Below, one piece after another: positions 38,069 to 47,577 of a DNA stretch of 64,000 nt. This stretch comes from Aliiglaciecola sp. M165 (GTDB taxonomy: Bacteria; Pseudomonadota; Gammaproteobacteria; Enterobacterales; Alteromonadaceae), in contig NZ_VKKH01000003.1 in assembly GCF_007197995.1 (NCBI RefSeq), forward strand, positions 310,001-374,000, in the 5' to 3' direction. Within the stretch, counting starts at the first letter, position 1; the number at the start of each line of letters is the position of its first letter. The notes beneath the pieces are model-generated. The model saw only the letters and a list, made by a program, of their open reading frames with translations, searched no databases and was not told where the DNA came from. A program made the position numbers and the translations under genes.

Positions 38069-39074
38069 GAAAAGCGTCCAATTTAGCGCTTACGGAGCGA
38101 TAGCGGGGGGTCTTTTTTAATGCTTCAAATGTTAGCTGAACTGGTGACTTTAACATCGTCCTAGTCCTTTTTGATGATGGTGTATTGTTATCTAACTGAT
38201 CCAATACCTCAATGGCACCTTCAGGGTTATTACACACTAATGTCATGTCAGCGCCAGCAACCAGTGCAGCATGCGCGCGCTCTGCGTAAGACCCAAGATG
38301 CTCCGCGCCTTTCATCGACAAGTCATCAGAAAAAACCACGCCATCAAACCCCATTTGCTGGCGCAAAATATGCTGTATCCATATCGAAGAAAAGCCAGCA
38401 GGCAAAGTATCCACTGCGGGGTATATAACGTGTGCTGGCATGACTGCATCTAGCAGCCCTCTTTGCTGAATCGCCTGAAATACTTGCATGTCGATCGACA
38501 TGATATCCTCTTTGCTTCGCGTATCTATCGGCATAGCAATATGTGAGTCCTCTTTAACATTTCCATGACCAGGAAAATGCTTGCCAGTCGCCTTCATGCC
38601 AGCCTCATGCATACCTTGAATAAATGCACTGGCAAGAGGAACAATATGTTGCGGCATTGGATGAAAACTGCGATCACCAATCACCTCACTGATCCCACAA
38701 ATATCTAACACCGGGGCAAAGCTGATATCAATATCTAATGCGAGTAACTCTGAAGCCATCAACCAAGCAAATTCTGAAGCTAACGTTAGAGACTGTTCGT
38801 CCGGTACTGTAACTTCTGACCACAATTTACCCATCGCGGGGATTTTGCTAAAGCCTTTACGAAACCGCTGTACTCTGCCCCCTTCATGGTCTACTGCAAT
38901 GAGAATATCATCTTTGGCACTTTGACGAATTTGTCTGACAAGTTCGGCTAATTGTTGCGGATCATGATAATTTCGTGTGAATAGGATTAATCCACCGACT
39001 AGAGGATGGGCAAGAACTTCTCTTTCCTCTGAAGATAGCTCGAATCCTGCAACGTCCAGCATTATTGGGCCCAT
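38058..39074 (-). CDS. nagZ: Beta-N-acetylhexosaminidase, GH3
   Basis: 338-residue cytoplasmic NagZ, which removes GlcNAc from 1,6-anhydroMurNAc peptides in cell-wall recycling. Matches: MLDVAGFELSSEE at the start, LILFTRN, VDHEGGRVQRFR, the catalytic-His loop KHFPGHGNVKEDSH, and nucleophile Asp in VVFSDDLSMKGA. The length matches E. coli NagZ. Its product links to recycling and beta-lactamase induction in other species. It is followed directly by the DASS gene with overlapping ends. Confidence 0.95.
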   Translation of the reverse strand: MGPIMLDVAGFELSSEEREVLAHPLVGGLILFTRNYHDPQQLAELVRQIRQSAKDDILIAVDHEGGRVQRFRKGFSKIPAMGKLWSEVTVPDEQSLTLASEFAWLMASELLALDIDISFAPVLDICGISEVIGDRSFHPMPQHIVPLASAFIQGMHEAGMKATGKHFPGHGNVKEDSHIAMPIDTRSKEDIMSIDMQVFQAIQQRGLLDAVMPAHVIYPAVDTLPAGFSSIWIQHILRQQMGFDGVVFSDDLSMKGAEHLGSYAERAHAALVAGADMTLVCNNPEGAIEVLDQLDNNTPSSKRTRTMLKSPVQLTFEALKKTPRYRSVSAKLDAFHAD

Positions 39075-39318
39075 ACGGCACTCTTTTTGATTAGATTCTG
39101 TTAAAACTATAAAAGAATGAAAAACATAACTAAAGTGAAATTGTCATCTAATTGTACGCTGCTCTCCTTCTTTCGATTATTAAAGTCCCAATTTATCAAC
39201 TTTGACGCCATTTATTCGAAAAATCGACCAATTCCTAATAATTGCATACGTATGTTTGCAGTGAACAAGGCAGCACTTAGGTTACAATCTTGTTAACAAA
39301 TATCGGTAGAGAGATAAC

Positions 39319-40776
39319 ATGTTTGCATTTCAGAAAAATCTGACCAATGGGTTTTACGCGTTACTTAGCTTACCCGCAACTGCTATGGGATTTGCGCTTT
39401 CTGTGCAAATAGCAGCCCTTAGTTGGTTGCTCACTACCCAGTATGGGCTGGATTTACATGATGTTGGTTTTGTTTGGGCAGCGGGCCCCATCGCCGGCAT
39501 TTTAGGACAAGTAATTGTTGGCGTGATCAGCGACAACGTTTGGCTGTGGAATGGCCGTCGACGTCCTTTCATTATCATTGGTGGTGTGCTTGCAGCACTT
39601 AGTTTATTAGCCTTACCGAATATTGGAGTGATTTCATCGGCACTTGGGGTAAACGGTATATTAGGTGTAGCCGTTTTGATCGCATTGACCTTGGATTTAT
39701 CAATCAATGTAAGCTTTAATCCAACACGAGCAATCATAGCCGATGTCACTCCCAAAGGGCATGAACGCACCAAAGGTTATACCTGGATGCAGACTGTGTC
39801 GGGGTCCTTTGGCGTACTGGCCTATGTTATTGGCACGTTTTGGAACAACTATGCGCTGATTTACATAGGTGTTGGGCTTGTGTTCATCATGTCAATTATC
39901 CCGCCTTTGTTTATCAAAGAGCCTGAAGTGCTTGGCGACGATTCAGCAGCAGAACCCATTCCCAAATTAGGTTTCATCAACGGCATGCAAATGATAGAGC
40001 CTTTGTGGGGATTCTTAATTTACTCGCTGTATGCCTTTGCAATCAAAATGGCGGGGATCGAAATCACCCATTATTGGGTTGAAATAGCTTGTTTGCTAAT
40101 TACCCTTGGATTTATTGCAAAAACCTTAATGGCTGCGGAACAAATCAAAGCGGATGGCACCAGTGAAATCGGCTTTAAAAAAGTATTGGCGGCTCATTCG
40201 TTTACCTGGCTCGGAGTGCAGTCAATGTTTATCTACATGATTGGCTTTTTGAATCAGAACCTGCCTGAATTAACCGATACACAAACAGGCCAGGTGATCA
40301 GTGCCAGCTTTCTGGTGCTTAGCGTAGTTTCGGCGATTCTTCCCGCTTTGTTATTGGAGCCTCTAGCCAGAAAGATAGGTCGTGTTAAAGTTCACACCTA
40401 TTGCATCGTTTCTATGGCTATTGCGTACCTCGCACTTTCGCAGTTGGGTGGTAGCAAACTTACCATCTATGTGATGATGGCATTTCTAGGTATAGGTTGG
40501 GCCGCAACGATCAGCTTGCCCTTCGCAATCATGTCGCAAAAAGTCAATGCCGCAAAAATGGGGCTGTACATGGGTTTGTTTAACCTTTCAGTTGTTCTTC
40601 CTCAACTGGTTTCAAGTTTAGGCATCGGAAAAGTCATTCAACAAGTCGAAGATAAGAACCTGTTGTTCGTGATTTGTGGGATAAGCCTGGCAATATCAGC
40701 CGTCTCCTGGCTGTCTGTTCGAGAGGATATATCCACCGTGAATGAAGTTGAAACTGTGGGCGGTGGCGCACACTAA
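39319..40776 (+). CDS. MFS sugar transporter, SLC45-like
   Basis: 485-residue MFS protein with 12 segments, resembling the SLC45/GPH-like sucrose-maltose transporters: NGRRRPFI (78-85) is the loop 2-3 signature, RAIIADVTPKGHERTKGYTWMQTVSG follows around 137-160, and the C-terminal half has LGIGWAATISLPFAIMSQKV. Probable role is disaccharide or oligosaccharide uptake. The upstream 240 bases hold a palindrome CATACGTATG (39244-39253) that could be an operator; no sugar-degradation genes are adjacent, so the substrate is open. Confidence 0.82.
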   Translation: MFAFQKNLTNGFYALLSLPATAMGFALSVQIAALSWLLTTQYGLDLHDVGFVWAAGPIAGILGQVIVGVISDNVWLWNGRRRPFIIIGGVLAALSLLALPNIGVISSALGVNGILGVAVLIALTLDLSINVSFNPTRAIIADVTPKGHERTKGYTWMQTVSGSFGVLAYVIGTFWNNYALIYIGVGLVFIMSIIPPLFIKEPEVLGDDSAAEPIPKLGFINGMQMIEPLWGFLIYSLYAFAIKMAGIEITHYWVEIACLLITLGFIAKTLMAAEQIKADGTSEIGFKKVLAAHSFTWLGVQSMFIYMIGFLNQNLPELTDTQTGQVISASFLVLSVVSAILPALLLEPLARKIGRVKVHTYCIVSMAIAYLALSQLGGSKLTIYVMMAFLGIGWAATISLPFAIMSQKVNAAKMGLYMGLFNLSVVLPQLVSSLGIGKVIQQVEDKNLLFVICGISLAISAVSWLSVREDISTVNEVETVGGGAH

Positions 40777-40812
40777 ATTATGGTTTTAACTTTGAGGTAT
40801 TCGTTATCCGGT

Positions 40813-40835
40813 GCGTGGCTCCTACTGAGCCACGC
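40813..40835. other. Hairpin spanning a stop codon
   Basis: Perfect 9-bp stem GCGTGGCTC/GAGCCACGC (40813-40821, 40827-40835) with loop CTACT that contains the stop codon of the minus-strand gene at 40822. No T-run follows on either strand, so it is not a normal terminator; it may protect the 3' end or act on the converging transcripts. Confidence 0.4.
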
Positions 40836-41430
40836 GCTGGTTTAGCAATAGCCACTGTTCTCGGGCTTGTTTTAAATACGGAGCAACATCTTCGTCCCCA
40901 GCTAATTGTTGAGCAATTTGCAAAATTTGCTTGTCACGTAGGGCCAACAATTCATCAGATCTTGCAAATAAATCCTTTGCTTCTGGATAGATAAGTTTGA
41001 GATCTTGTATGCCTTTTAACTCTCGGTATCGTTTTTCAAACGCAATGGAAAACAACTGACGTTTCGCCAAAAACTGCATAAAGTGCAGACCGCTGTCACT
41101 GGAAAGTAAATTTATTTGTGAAGCCGGCAAATTAGCGGCTATTGCTATTTCTATGGCCTTTTGTTGCAGTGCCTTGGCAGCTTCAATATCACTGTTTTTC
41201 ACCGCAGCTTGCATGCCCGATTGAAACTCATCATTTTCCAAAATAGTTTGATAACTGATACTTGGTAAGATGCTCAGTTGTTGATTTGGAACCGGGTTTT
41301 CATTGTTCTCTGCCACTTGTCTGTGGGTTGTCGCGTCCACTTTTTTATCTAGAAAAGAATGTTGCAGGCTAATAATAGCTACAACCATGACGCCCAAAGC
41401 ACCAAGTGCAATTAAGTATTTTTTATTCAT
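40822..41430 (-). CDS. Membrane-anchored protein of unknown function
   Basis: 202-residue protein with one N-terminal membrane anchor (about residues 5-25, LIALGALGVMVVAIISL) and a helical, charge-rich periplasmic remainder: EAAKALQQKAIEIAIAANL, FLAKRQLFSIAFEKRYREL and YLKQAREQWLLLN. The overall shape, an anchor followed by an all-helical domain, recalls lipase-chaperone-like proteins, but I cannot support an assignment. No lipase gene is adjacent. It lies just downstream of the ihfA terminator on the same strand. Confidence 0.75.
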   Translation of the reverse strand: MNKKYLIALGALGVMVVAIISLQHSFLDKKVDATTHRQVAENNENPVPNQQLSILPSISYQTILENDEFQSGMQAAVKNSDIEAAKALQQKAIEIAIAANLPASQINLLSSDSGLHFMQFLAKRQLFSIAFEKRYRELKGIQDLKLIYPEAKDLFARSDELLALRDKQILQIAQQLAGDEDVAPYLKQAREQWLLLNQRVAQ

Positions 41431-41544
41431 TAGGAGTTTCTTGTTGAGAACCTTTTACGCTTTCCGCAAACACGCGAGCCGCTATCGACTCGCCAGAAAA
41501 AAGGTTTTGATGCGCGAAAAATTGATAAAAATATAATACGAAAA

Positions 41545-41567
41545 AAACGCACTCTAAGAGTGCGTTT
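41545..41567 (-). terminator. Rho-independent terminator of the pheST-ihfA operon
   Basis: Stem AAACGCACTC/GAGTGCGTTT (41545-41554, 41558-41567) with a TAA loop; read on the minus strand the stem is followed by a run of T residues. It lies a few bases beyond the ihfA stop codon. Confidence 0.9.
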
Positions 41568-41572
41568 ATTGA

Positions 41573-41875
41573 TTATTGACCACCGGATGGCTCGGTGTTT
41601 TCTACCCGACTTTTGAGCTTTTGCCCAGGTCGGAAAGTTACAACACGTCTTGCTTTTATTGGAATATCTTCACCTGTCTTAGGGTTCCTACCAGGCCGCT
41701 CGTTTTTTTCACGCAAATCAAAATTGCCAAAACCAGAAAGCTTAACTTGCTCACCTGACTCAAGCGCTTCTCGAACTTCCTCAAAAAACGATTCAACAAG
41801 ATCTTTTGCATCTCGTTTGTTAATACCCAATTTTTCAAACAAATGTTCTGCCATTTCGGCTTTGGTTAACGCCAT
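41573..41875 (-). CDS. ihfA: Integration host factor subunit alpha
   Basis: 100-residue HU/IHF-family DNA-bending protein. [34 protein letters not shown] at the N-terminus and [30 protein letters not shown] in the beta-arm and tail match IHF-alpha. It works with IHF-beta as a heterodimer in nucleoid organisation, site-specific recombination and transcription. Fits its standard position, 4 bases downstream of pheT on the same strand and ended by a clear terminator. Confidence 0.97.
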   Translation of the reverse strand: MALTKAEMAEHLFEKLGINKRDAKDLVESFFEEVREALESGEQVKLSGFGNFDLREKNERPGRNPKTGEDIPIKARRVVTFRPGQKLKSRVENTEPSGGQ

Positions 41876-41879
41876 ACCG

Positions 41880-44267
41880 TCAATCCCTCAATGATGCCCC
41901 GAACTTTTCTGATAACTGGGACAGAATGTCATCTACTACTGCTTGAATTTCAATTTCTTCAAGAGTTCTTGTTTGGTCCTGTAAGGTAAGAGAGATTGCC
42001 AGGCTCTTATGACCGGCCTCGATACCCTTTCCTCTGTATACATCGAACAAGTTTAGGCCAACTAGTTGATTTCCGCCAAATTTTTCGATGTAAGATAATA
42101 TTTCACCTACAACTTTATCTTCCTCTACAACGATCGCAATGTCACGTCTATTTGCAGGGAATTTAGATATTTCCTCGGCAAGTGGCAGTTTTTTACGACC
42201 AATGGCAGCAAAATCCAGCTCAAATACAAAGGTTTTACCATTAAGACCCAGTGTCTTGGTGAACTTAGGATGCACAGCACCAACAAAACCAACACGCTTA
42301 TCGTCTAAATATATTGCAGCGCTTTGACCTGGATGCAATACACTGTGCTGCTCTGCCACAAAAGTGAATGCGCCTTTATTCGCGGTTACCGCTAACAAAG
42401 CTTCTACATCACCTTTAATATCAAAAAAGTCTACCGCTCTGTCTTCGTCATTCCAACTTTCGTTTAATCGATTGCCTGAAATGACACCGGCGATAACCTG
42501 TTGCTGTTGAACGCCTGTTTTTTCTGTTTTTTCAGGAATAAAGCGCAAACCTGTTTCGAATAAACGCACACGAGATTGCTGGCGTTTCTGATTATAAGAA
42601 ACCGCTTGCAGAAGCCCTGTCCACAAACTCACACGCATTACTGACATGTCTGCTGAAATAGGATGCGGTAAAACCATACCCTGCATATCAGGGAATAATT
42701 CGCCTTGCGCCTTAGGATCAACAAATGAATAGGTAATGGCTTCTTGGTAGTCTCTTTCAACCAATGTCTGTTTTAGTCTATCGTTTGACAGGTTTTGTTC
42801 CCGATGAACTGACATTTTTAATTTTGCAGTAGGAGAAATCTCAGGAATACTGTTATAGCCGTAGACTCTTGCGACTTCTTCAATCAAATCTTCTTCAATA
42901 CTAATATCGAATCGATACGCAGGAACAAGCGTTGTCCAGGCATTTTCTTTGAAACTTACTTGCAAGCCGAGGCGTCGCAATATGTCTGTGACTTTTTCAG
43001 GGTTAACCTCAATGCCCAAAACCTTATTCAACCGTTGGGCGCGCAAAGAAACTTCGCGGGCTTTGGGCAAGTGTGACTCACTTATCCCTTCAGTGATTGG
43101 GCCAGCTTCGCCACCAACAATTGACAATAGCAGTTGTGTTGCTCTTTCCATCGCTTGACGTTGAAGCTGCGGGTCGACACCACGCTCATAACGGTGAGAG
43201 GCATCTGTATGTAAACCGTACTGGCGCGCTTTACCCATAATGGCATCAGGGGCAAAAAAGGCGCTTTCCAGGAATATATGTTTTGATTCTTTGGTCACAC
43301 CCGAATATTCACCACCAAAAATTCCGGCCATCGCCAAGGCTTTTTGCTGGTCAGCGATTACCAAGGTATTTTCATTAAGCTCGACTTCATTGCCATCAAG
43401 TAAAACCAGCTTTTCAGATTTATTCGCAAACCTGACAACCACGTCACCTTCAAGTTTTTCATGATCAAACGCATGCATTGGATGACCAAGTTCCAATAGG
43501 ACATAGTTTGTGACGTCAACTACAGGATCAATACTTCGTATACCACTTCGGCGCAACTTCTCTTGCATCCAAAGTGGCGATTGTGTGTCAAGGTTGATGT
43601 TATTAATCACCCTTCCCAAATAACGAGGACAGGCTTCTGGCGCTTCAAGTTGAATCCCACGGCTCTCATCATGTAAAGCCTCAACAGGTGAGATGTCTGG
43701 CGCGCAAACCTCAGACTGATTTAAAACGCCGACTTCTCTAGCTAGACCTCGAATACCTAAACAGTCGGCTCGATTTGGCGTTAAATCCACTTCAATGGTC
43801 ACATCGTCTAGCTCTAAATATTCGCGCATATCTTTGCCAACTGGTGCATCGTCGGCTAATTCCATTATGCCGTCGTGATCATCACTGATTCCCAGCTCAG
43901 AAAAACTGCACAACATGCCGTAAGAAGGCTGACCGCGAAGTTTTGCTTTTTTGATTTTAAAGTTACCAGGTAGAACAGCGCCTACCATTGCAACAGCGAC
44001 TTTAATTCCTTGACGACAATTAGGAGCACCACAGACAATGTCCAACAATTCTTCTTCACCGACATTTATTTTAGTGACACGAAGCTTGTCGGCATCAGGG
44101 TGTTGTCCGCATTCGACAACTTCGCCAACGACAACACCTGAAAACTCACCAGCAACAGGTTCGATACCATCAACTTCTAAACCTGCCATACTAAGTTGTT
44201 CTGACAGTTCATCGGTCGAAATAGATGGATTGACCCACTCGCGTAACCACTTTTCACTGAATTTCAT
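41880..44267 (-). CDS. pheT: Phenylalanine-tRNA ligase subunit beta
   Basis: 795-residue PheT. N-terminal EMAP-type tRNA-binding domain (about 40-150, with [17 protein letters not shown]), B3/B4 editing region, B5 domain (RVYGYNSIP), a catalytic-like core, and C-terminal FDX-ACB domain (around 700-795, [13 protein letters not shown]). With PheS it makes the alpha2-beta2 enzyme charging tRNA-Phe. It lies 14 bases after pheS, as in the usual pheST operon. Confidence 0.97.
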   Translation of the reverse strand: MKFSEKWLREWVNPSISTDELSEQLSMAGLEVDGIEPVAGEFSGVVVGEVVECGQHPDADKLRVTKINVGEEELLDIVCGAPNCRQGIKVAVAMVGAVLPGNFKIKKAKLRGQPSYGMLCSFSELGISDDHDGIMELADDAPVGKDMREYLELDDVTIEVDLTPNRADCLGIRGLAREVGVLNQSEVCAPDISPVEALHDESRGIQLEAPEACPRYLGRVINNINLDTQSPLWMQEKLRRSGIRSIDPVVDVTNYVLLELGHPMHAFDHEKLEGDVVVRFANKSEKLVLLDGNEVELNENTLVIADQQKALAMAGIFGGEYSGVTKESKHIFLESAFFAPDAIMGKARQYGLHTDASHRYERGVDPQLQRQAMERATQLLLSIVGGEAGPITEGISESHLPKAREVSLRAQRLNKVLGIEVNPEKVTDILRRLGLQVSFKENAWTTLVPAYRFDISIEEDLIEEVARVYGYNSIPEISPTAKLKMSVHREQNLSNDRLKQTLVERDYQEAITYSFVDPKAQGELFPDMQGMVLPHPISADMSVMRVSLWTGLLQAVSYNQKRQQSRVRLFETGLRFIPEKTEKTGVQQQQVIAGVISGNRLNESWNDEDRAVDFFDIKGDVEALLAVTANKGAFTFVAEQHSVLHPGQSAAIYLDDKRVGFVGAVHPKFTKTLGLNGKTFVFELDFAAIGRKKLPLAEEISKFPANRRDIAIVVEEDKVVGEILSYIEKFGGNQLVGLNLFDVYRGKGIEAGHKSLAISLTLQDQTRTLEEIEIQAVVDDILSQLSEKFGASLRD

Positions 44268-44281
44268 GTTATTGGCTTTCC

Positions 44282-45382
<1,101 letters not shown>

Positions 45383-45467
45383 TTAGTTGAAATTATGGGA
45401 TAAATCGTTTGTTATTGTTACATTCTGGATCTTCTTGAGAAATATTTATAGTGAAGGGGGAAAACAA

Positions 45468-45650
45468 TTAGTCTTGTTCTTTGTTAGTCCCAAACTCAAT
45501 CACAGTGAAAACCACAGCGACTCCTAACACAGTCCAAATTGAAATGTTGTAAAAGTAAGCTCCGACTGCCAATAAAATGCAGAAAAACAAGCCTATGACA
45601 TGATTATATTTTTTGAGAATCTGTTGGAAATTATTAGGATTTTTTTTCAT
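45468..45650 (-). CDS. Small two-segment membrane protein of unknown function
   Basis: 60-residue protein with a basic N-terminus (MKKNPNNFQQILKKYN) and two membrane helices (about 17-34 and 37-53). It overlaps the end of the upstream zinc-ribbon gene by 17 bases, so the two are translationally coupled. Third gene of the small cluster that begins with a double-glycine peptide; immunity or accessory proteins of bacteriocins are commonly such short, basic two-helix proteins, which is the basis for a weak inference, not an assignment. Confidence 0.6.
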   Translation of the reverse strand: MKKNPNNFQQILKKYNHVIGLFFCILLAVGAYFYNISIWTVLGVAVVFTVIEFGTNKEQD

Positions 45651-45921
45651 AGCATTTCAATGGTAAATAGTTCGCGTTAATTGTTTTAAAGAAAATGGCA
45701 TAGGTAATCGTCAAAATTAGAGAGATGCTACCCAAAATCAAGTATTCAAATTTCATCAAAGTTAACGTCGCCCAACAAAGAAACACGTTTGTGAGCACGA
45801 CATAAATAAAATTTACCTCTATTTTATTTGAACAGCACGAGCAAGTGACGGCTGAGCTCAGTTCACTCGTTTCAATTTTGCCTCGCTTGCATTCTGGACA
45901 AGTTCTCTGTGGCTTTAACAT
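45634..45921 (-). CDS. Zinc-ribbon protein with two membrane segments
   Basis: 95-residue protein from ATG at 45921, preceded by GGAAG nine bases upstream; a TTG at 45933 would give a 99-residue form. N-terminal zinc-ribbon-like cysteines are CPEC (about 8-11) and CSCC (about 27-30). Two hydrophobic helices follow (about 39-57 and 62-82), then a basic tail. Unknown function. It is translated from the same strand as the GG-leader peptide gene immediately upstream and overlaps the next small gene by 17 bases. Confidence 0.65.
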   Translation of the reverse strand: MLKPQRTCPECKRGKIETSELSSAVTCSCCSNKIEVNFIYVVLTNVFLCWATLTLMKFEYLILGSISLILTITYAIFFKTINANYLPLKCYEKKS

Positions 45922-45937
45922 AATTGCTTCCAAACAG

Positions 45938-45953
45938 CGCCCCTTTCGGGGCG
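45938..45953 (-). other. Short GC-rich hairpin between small cluster genes
   Basis: Six-bp stem CGCCCC/GGGGCG with a GAAA tetraloop when read on the minus strand, between the double-glycine peptide gene and the zinc-ribbon gene. No T-run follows. It might reduce read-through from the peptide gene or stabilise its mRNA. Confidence 0.3.
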
Positions 45954-45981
45954 ACTTTATTAAGTTTATAGGCTATTTTTA

Positions 45982-46236
45982 TTAGTCTGTTTTTTTCAAG
46001 TCTTTCTCGCCAACGTTATTACTGTCTCTGTTGGCAGAGCCTCCTGAAAAGCTTTGGGCCGCCTTCAAACCTCCATACAAGGCAGCCAGACTAGCTGCTC
46101 TAGACGCAACATAGCCACCCAGACTGCGCACGGCGAAGTGTCCTGCAAAAGAATACGCTGTCGATGCGATAGCCACGATGAGGGGAAAAGCCCCACCATT
46201 AACTTGCTCAATTTGCTTATCAGATAATGATTGCAT
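45982..46236 (-). CDS. Double-glycine leader peptide, class II bacteriocin-like precursor
   Basis: 84-residue precursor. The N-terminus MQSLSDKQIEQVNGG (1-15) ends in a Gly-Gly cut site of the LSxxxIxxVxGG type handled by peptidase-containing ABC transporters. The mature part (16-84) is Ala/Gly/Ser-rich with GxxxG-like spacing (VRSLGGYVASRAASLAALYGG), as in class IIb bacteriocins, and then a charged tail. RBS AAGGA lies eight bases before the ATG. No transporter, peptidase or histidine kinase is seen in the window. Followed on the same strand by two small membrane-protein genes. Alternative: a non-bacteriocin secreted peptide using the same leader. Confidence 0.75.
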   Translation of the reverse strand: MQSLSDKQIEQVNGGAFPLIVAIASTAYSFAGHFAVRSLGGYVASRAASLAALYGGLKAAQSFSGGSANRDSNNVGEKDLKKTD

Positions 46237-46256
46237 TGTATTTCCTTATTTTTTAG

Positions 46257-46272
46257 GTCACATCATTGTGAC
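46257..46272 (-). promoter_or_regulatory. Palindrome upstream of the GG-leader peptide gene
   Basis: GTCACATCATTGTGAC, six-bp arms and a four-base centre, 20 bases before the peptide start codon. A weak promoter pair TTCCAA and TATGCT (minus strand, 16-base spacing) lies just upstream. It could be a repressor operator or an mRNA hairpin; the arms resemble half-sites used by CRP/FNR-type proteins but in the reversed order. Confidence 0.35.
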
Positions 46273-46444
46273 TCTATGAGCATAGTGAAAAGCATAACCA
46301 TTGGAACTAGACCCATGGTCCAGTTTTTAATAGCTTTTTGTAATAGCAATATTTGTTTTTATGCCATTCCCGCAAGCTCTTATGGCAAGGACGCTGTGGG
46401 GAATCTCTTGGGGTTTGAAGAGATCTCCGAAAACAGCACTCGGA

Positions 46445-46732
46445 GATGACGTAGTGGGAGCATGCGGTGAGGACGTAGTCAGTGCATTCGAAGATGACGT
46501 AGTGGGACCATGCGGTGAGGACGTAGCGGGAGCATATGAAGATGACGTAGTGGGAGCATATGAAGATGACGTAGTGAGAGCATACGGAGAGGACGTAGTT
46601 GGTGCACACGAAGAGGACGTAATGGGAGCATTCGAAGATGACATAGTGGGAACATATGAAGATGACGTAGTGAGAGCATACGGAGAGGACGTAGTTGGTG
46701 CACACGAAGAGGACGTAATGGGAGCGCACGGA
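46445..46732. repeat. 24-bp tandem repeat (minisatellite), 12 full units
   Basis: Twelve consecutive 24-base units, consensus GAkGACGTAGTGGGAGCATA then yGAA, from 46445 to 46732, followed by a shortened unit to about 46751. Units 5-8 and 9-12 form a higher-order 96-bp duplication (units 6 and 10, and 7 and 11, are identical). Because 24 is divisible by three, several frames stay open: one plus-strand frame reads D-D-V-V-G-A-Y-E repeats, and all three minus-strand frames are also open. I see no RBS before any of the candidate starts, so I annotate repeat DNA rather than a gene. Confidence 0.9.
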
Positions 46733-46803
46733 TGTAGTGGGTGCGTACGGAGAGGATATAGTGGAAAAGTTAGTGATGACGTGCTTTGCGGTTTCCAAAA
46801 CGA

Positions 46804-46834
46804 AAAAAGGCGAGCCATCCAGGCTCGCCTTTTT
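46804..46834. terminator. Bidirectional terminator downstream of rplT
   Basis: Stem of 13 bp (AAAAAGGCGAGCC / GGCTCGCCTTTTT, 46804-46816 and 46822-46834) with loop ATCCA and A/T tracts on both sides. On the minus strand it ends the thrS-infC-rpmI-rplT operon 30 bases after the rplT stop. Confidence 0.9.
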
Positions 46835-46864
46835 CCGAAAGAACTTAAACTTAATTGTTAAAAA

Positions 46865-47224
<360 letters not shown>

Positions 47225-47239
47225 TCAGTCTCCTCTATC

Positions 47240-47437
47240 TTAAACGTAAGGCAACATGCGTTGAATCAACGCAGTGTCAGCTACATGGGCTAATTTCTTG
47301 CCACGCAAGTGACGTTTACGCTTAGAACTCTTCTTGGTCAGGATGTGACGCAAGTGAGACTGTTTGCTCTTGAAACGACCTGAAGCGGTTTTTCTAAAAC
47401 GCTTGGCTGCTCCACTATTACTTTTCATTTTAGGCAT
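47240..47437 (-). CDS. rpmI: 50S ribosomal protein L35
   Basis: 65 residues: [20 protein letters not shown] and [24 protein letters not shown], the standard L35 sequence. Between infC and rplT in the usual order. Its leader, about 140 bases, contains an extended hairpin. Confidence 0.98.
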   Translation of the reverse strand: MPKMKSNSGAAKRFRKTASGRFKSKQSHLRHILTKKSSKRKRHLRGKKLAHVADTALIQRMLPYV

Positions 47438-47459
47438 AGCTAAAACTCCGCATTGTTAA

Positions 47460-47501
47460 GACCACTTCAAAGGACGTGCAATGCACGACTGCTTTGGGGT
47501 C
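47460..47501 (-). promoter_or_regulatory. rpmI leader stem-loop, candidate L20 autoregulatory site
   Basis: On the minus strand the infC-rpmI gap folds into a long imperfect hairpin: outer GACC/GGTC, middle CAAAG/CTTTG and inner CGTG/CACG arms. L20 represses rpmI-rplT translation through structured leader RNA in E. coli, so a similar role is likely, but the binding nucleotides were not matched. Confidence 0.4.
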
Positions 47502-47577
47502 ATGTTTACAACTTAGCAGCAAGGTGAACCTAGGTGCAGATCCGATTTTACGGTCCTTAGTTACTTGTAAACCTAAA

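Noticed and set aside
46305..46328. Plus-strand terminator-like palindrome (AACT-GACC / GGTC-AGTT and T-run)
   Set aside because: Loop is only three bases, one mismatch, and no plus-strand gene ends there.
46445..46732. CRISPR array
   Set aside because: Repeats are contiguous and have no unique spacers; no cas genes are seen.
46307..46818. Minus-strand frames over the minisatellite (C-S-H-Y-V-I-F or S-S-Y-A-P-T-T type repeats)
   Set aside because: Same reason; they also run across the flanking unique sequence without a recognisable start signal.
46361..46861. Plus-strand 166-codon frame with 8-residue D-V-V-G-A-Y-E-D repeats
   Set aside because: Lies wholly on the 24-bp minisatellite plus a terminator hairpin, has no RBS, and other frames on the repeat are open too; openness follows from the unit length.
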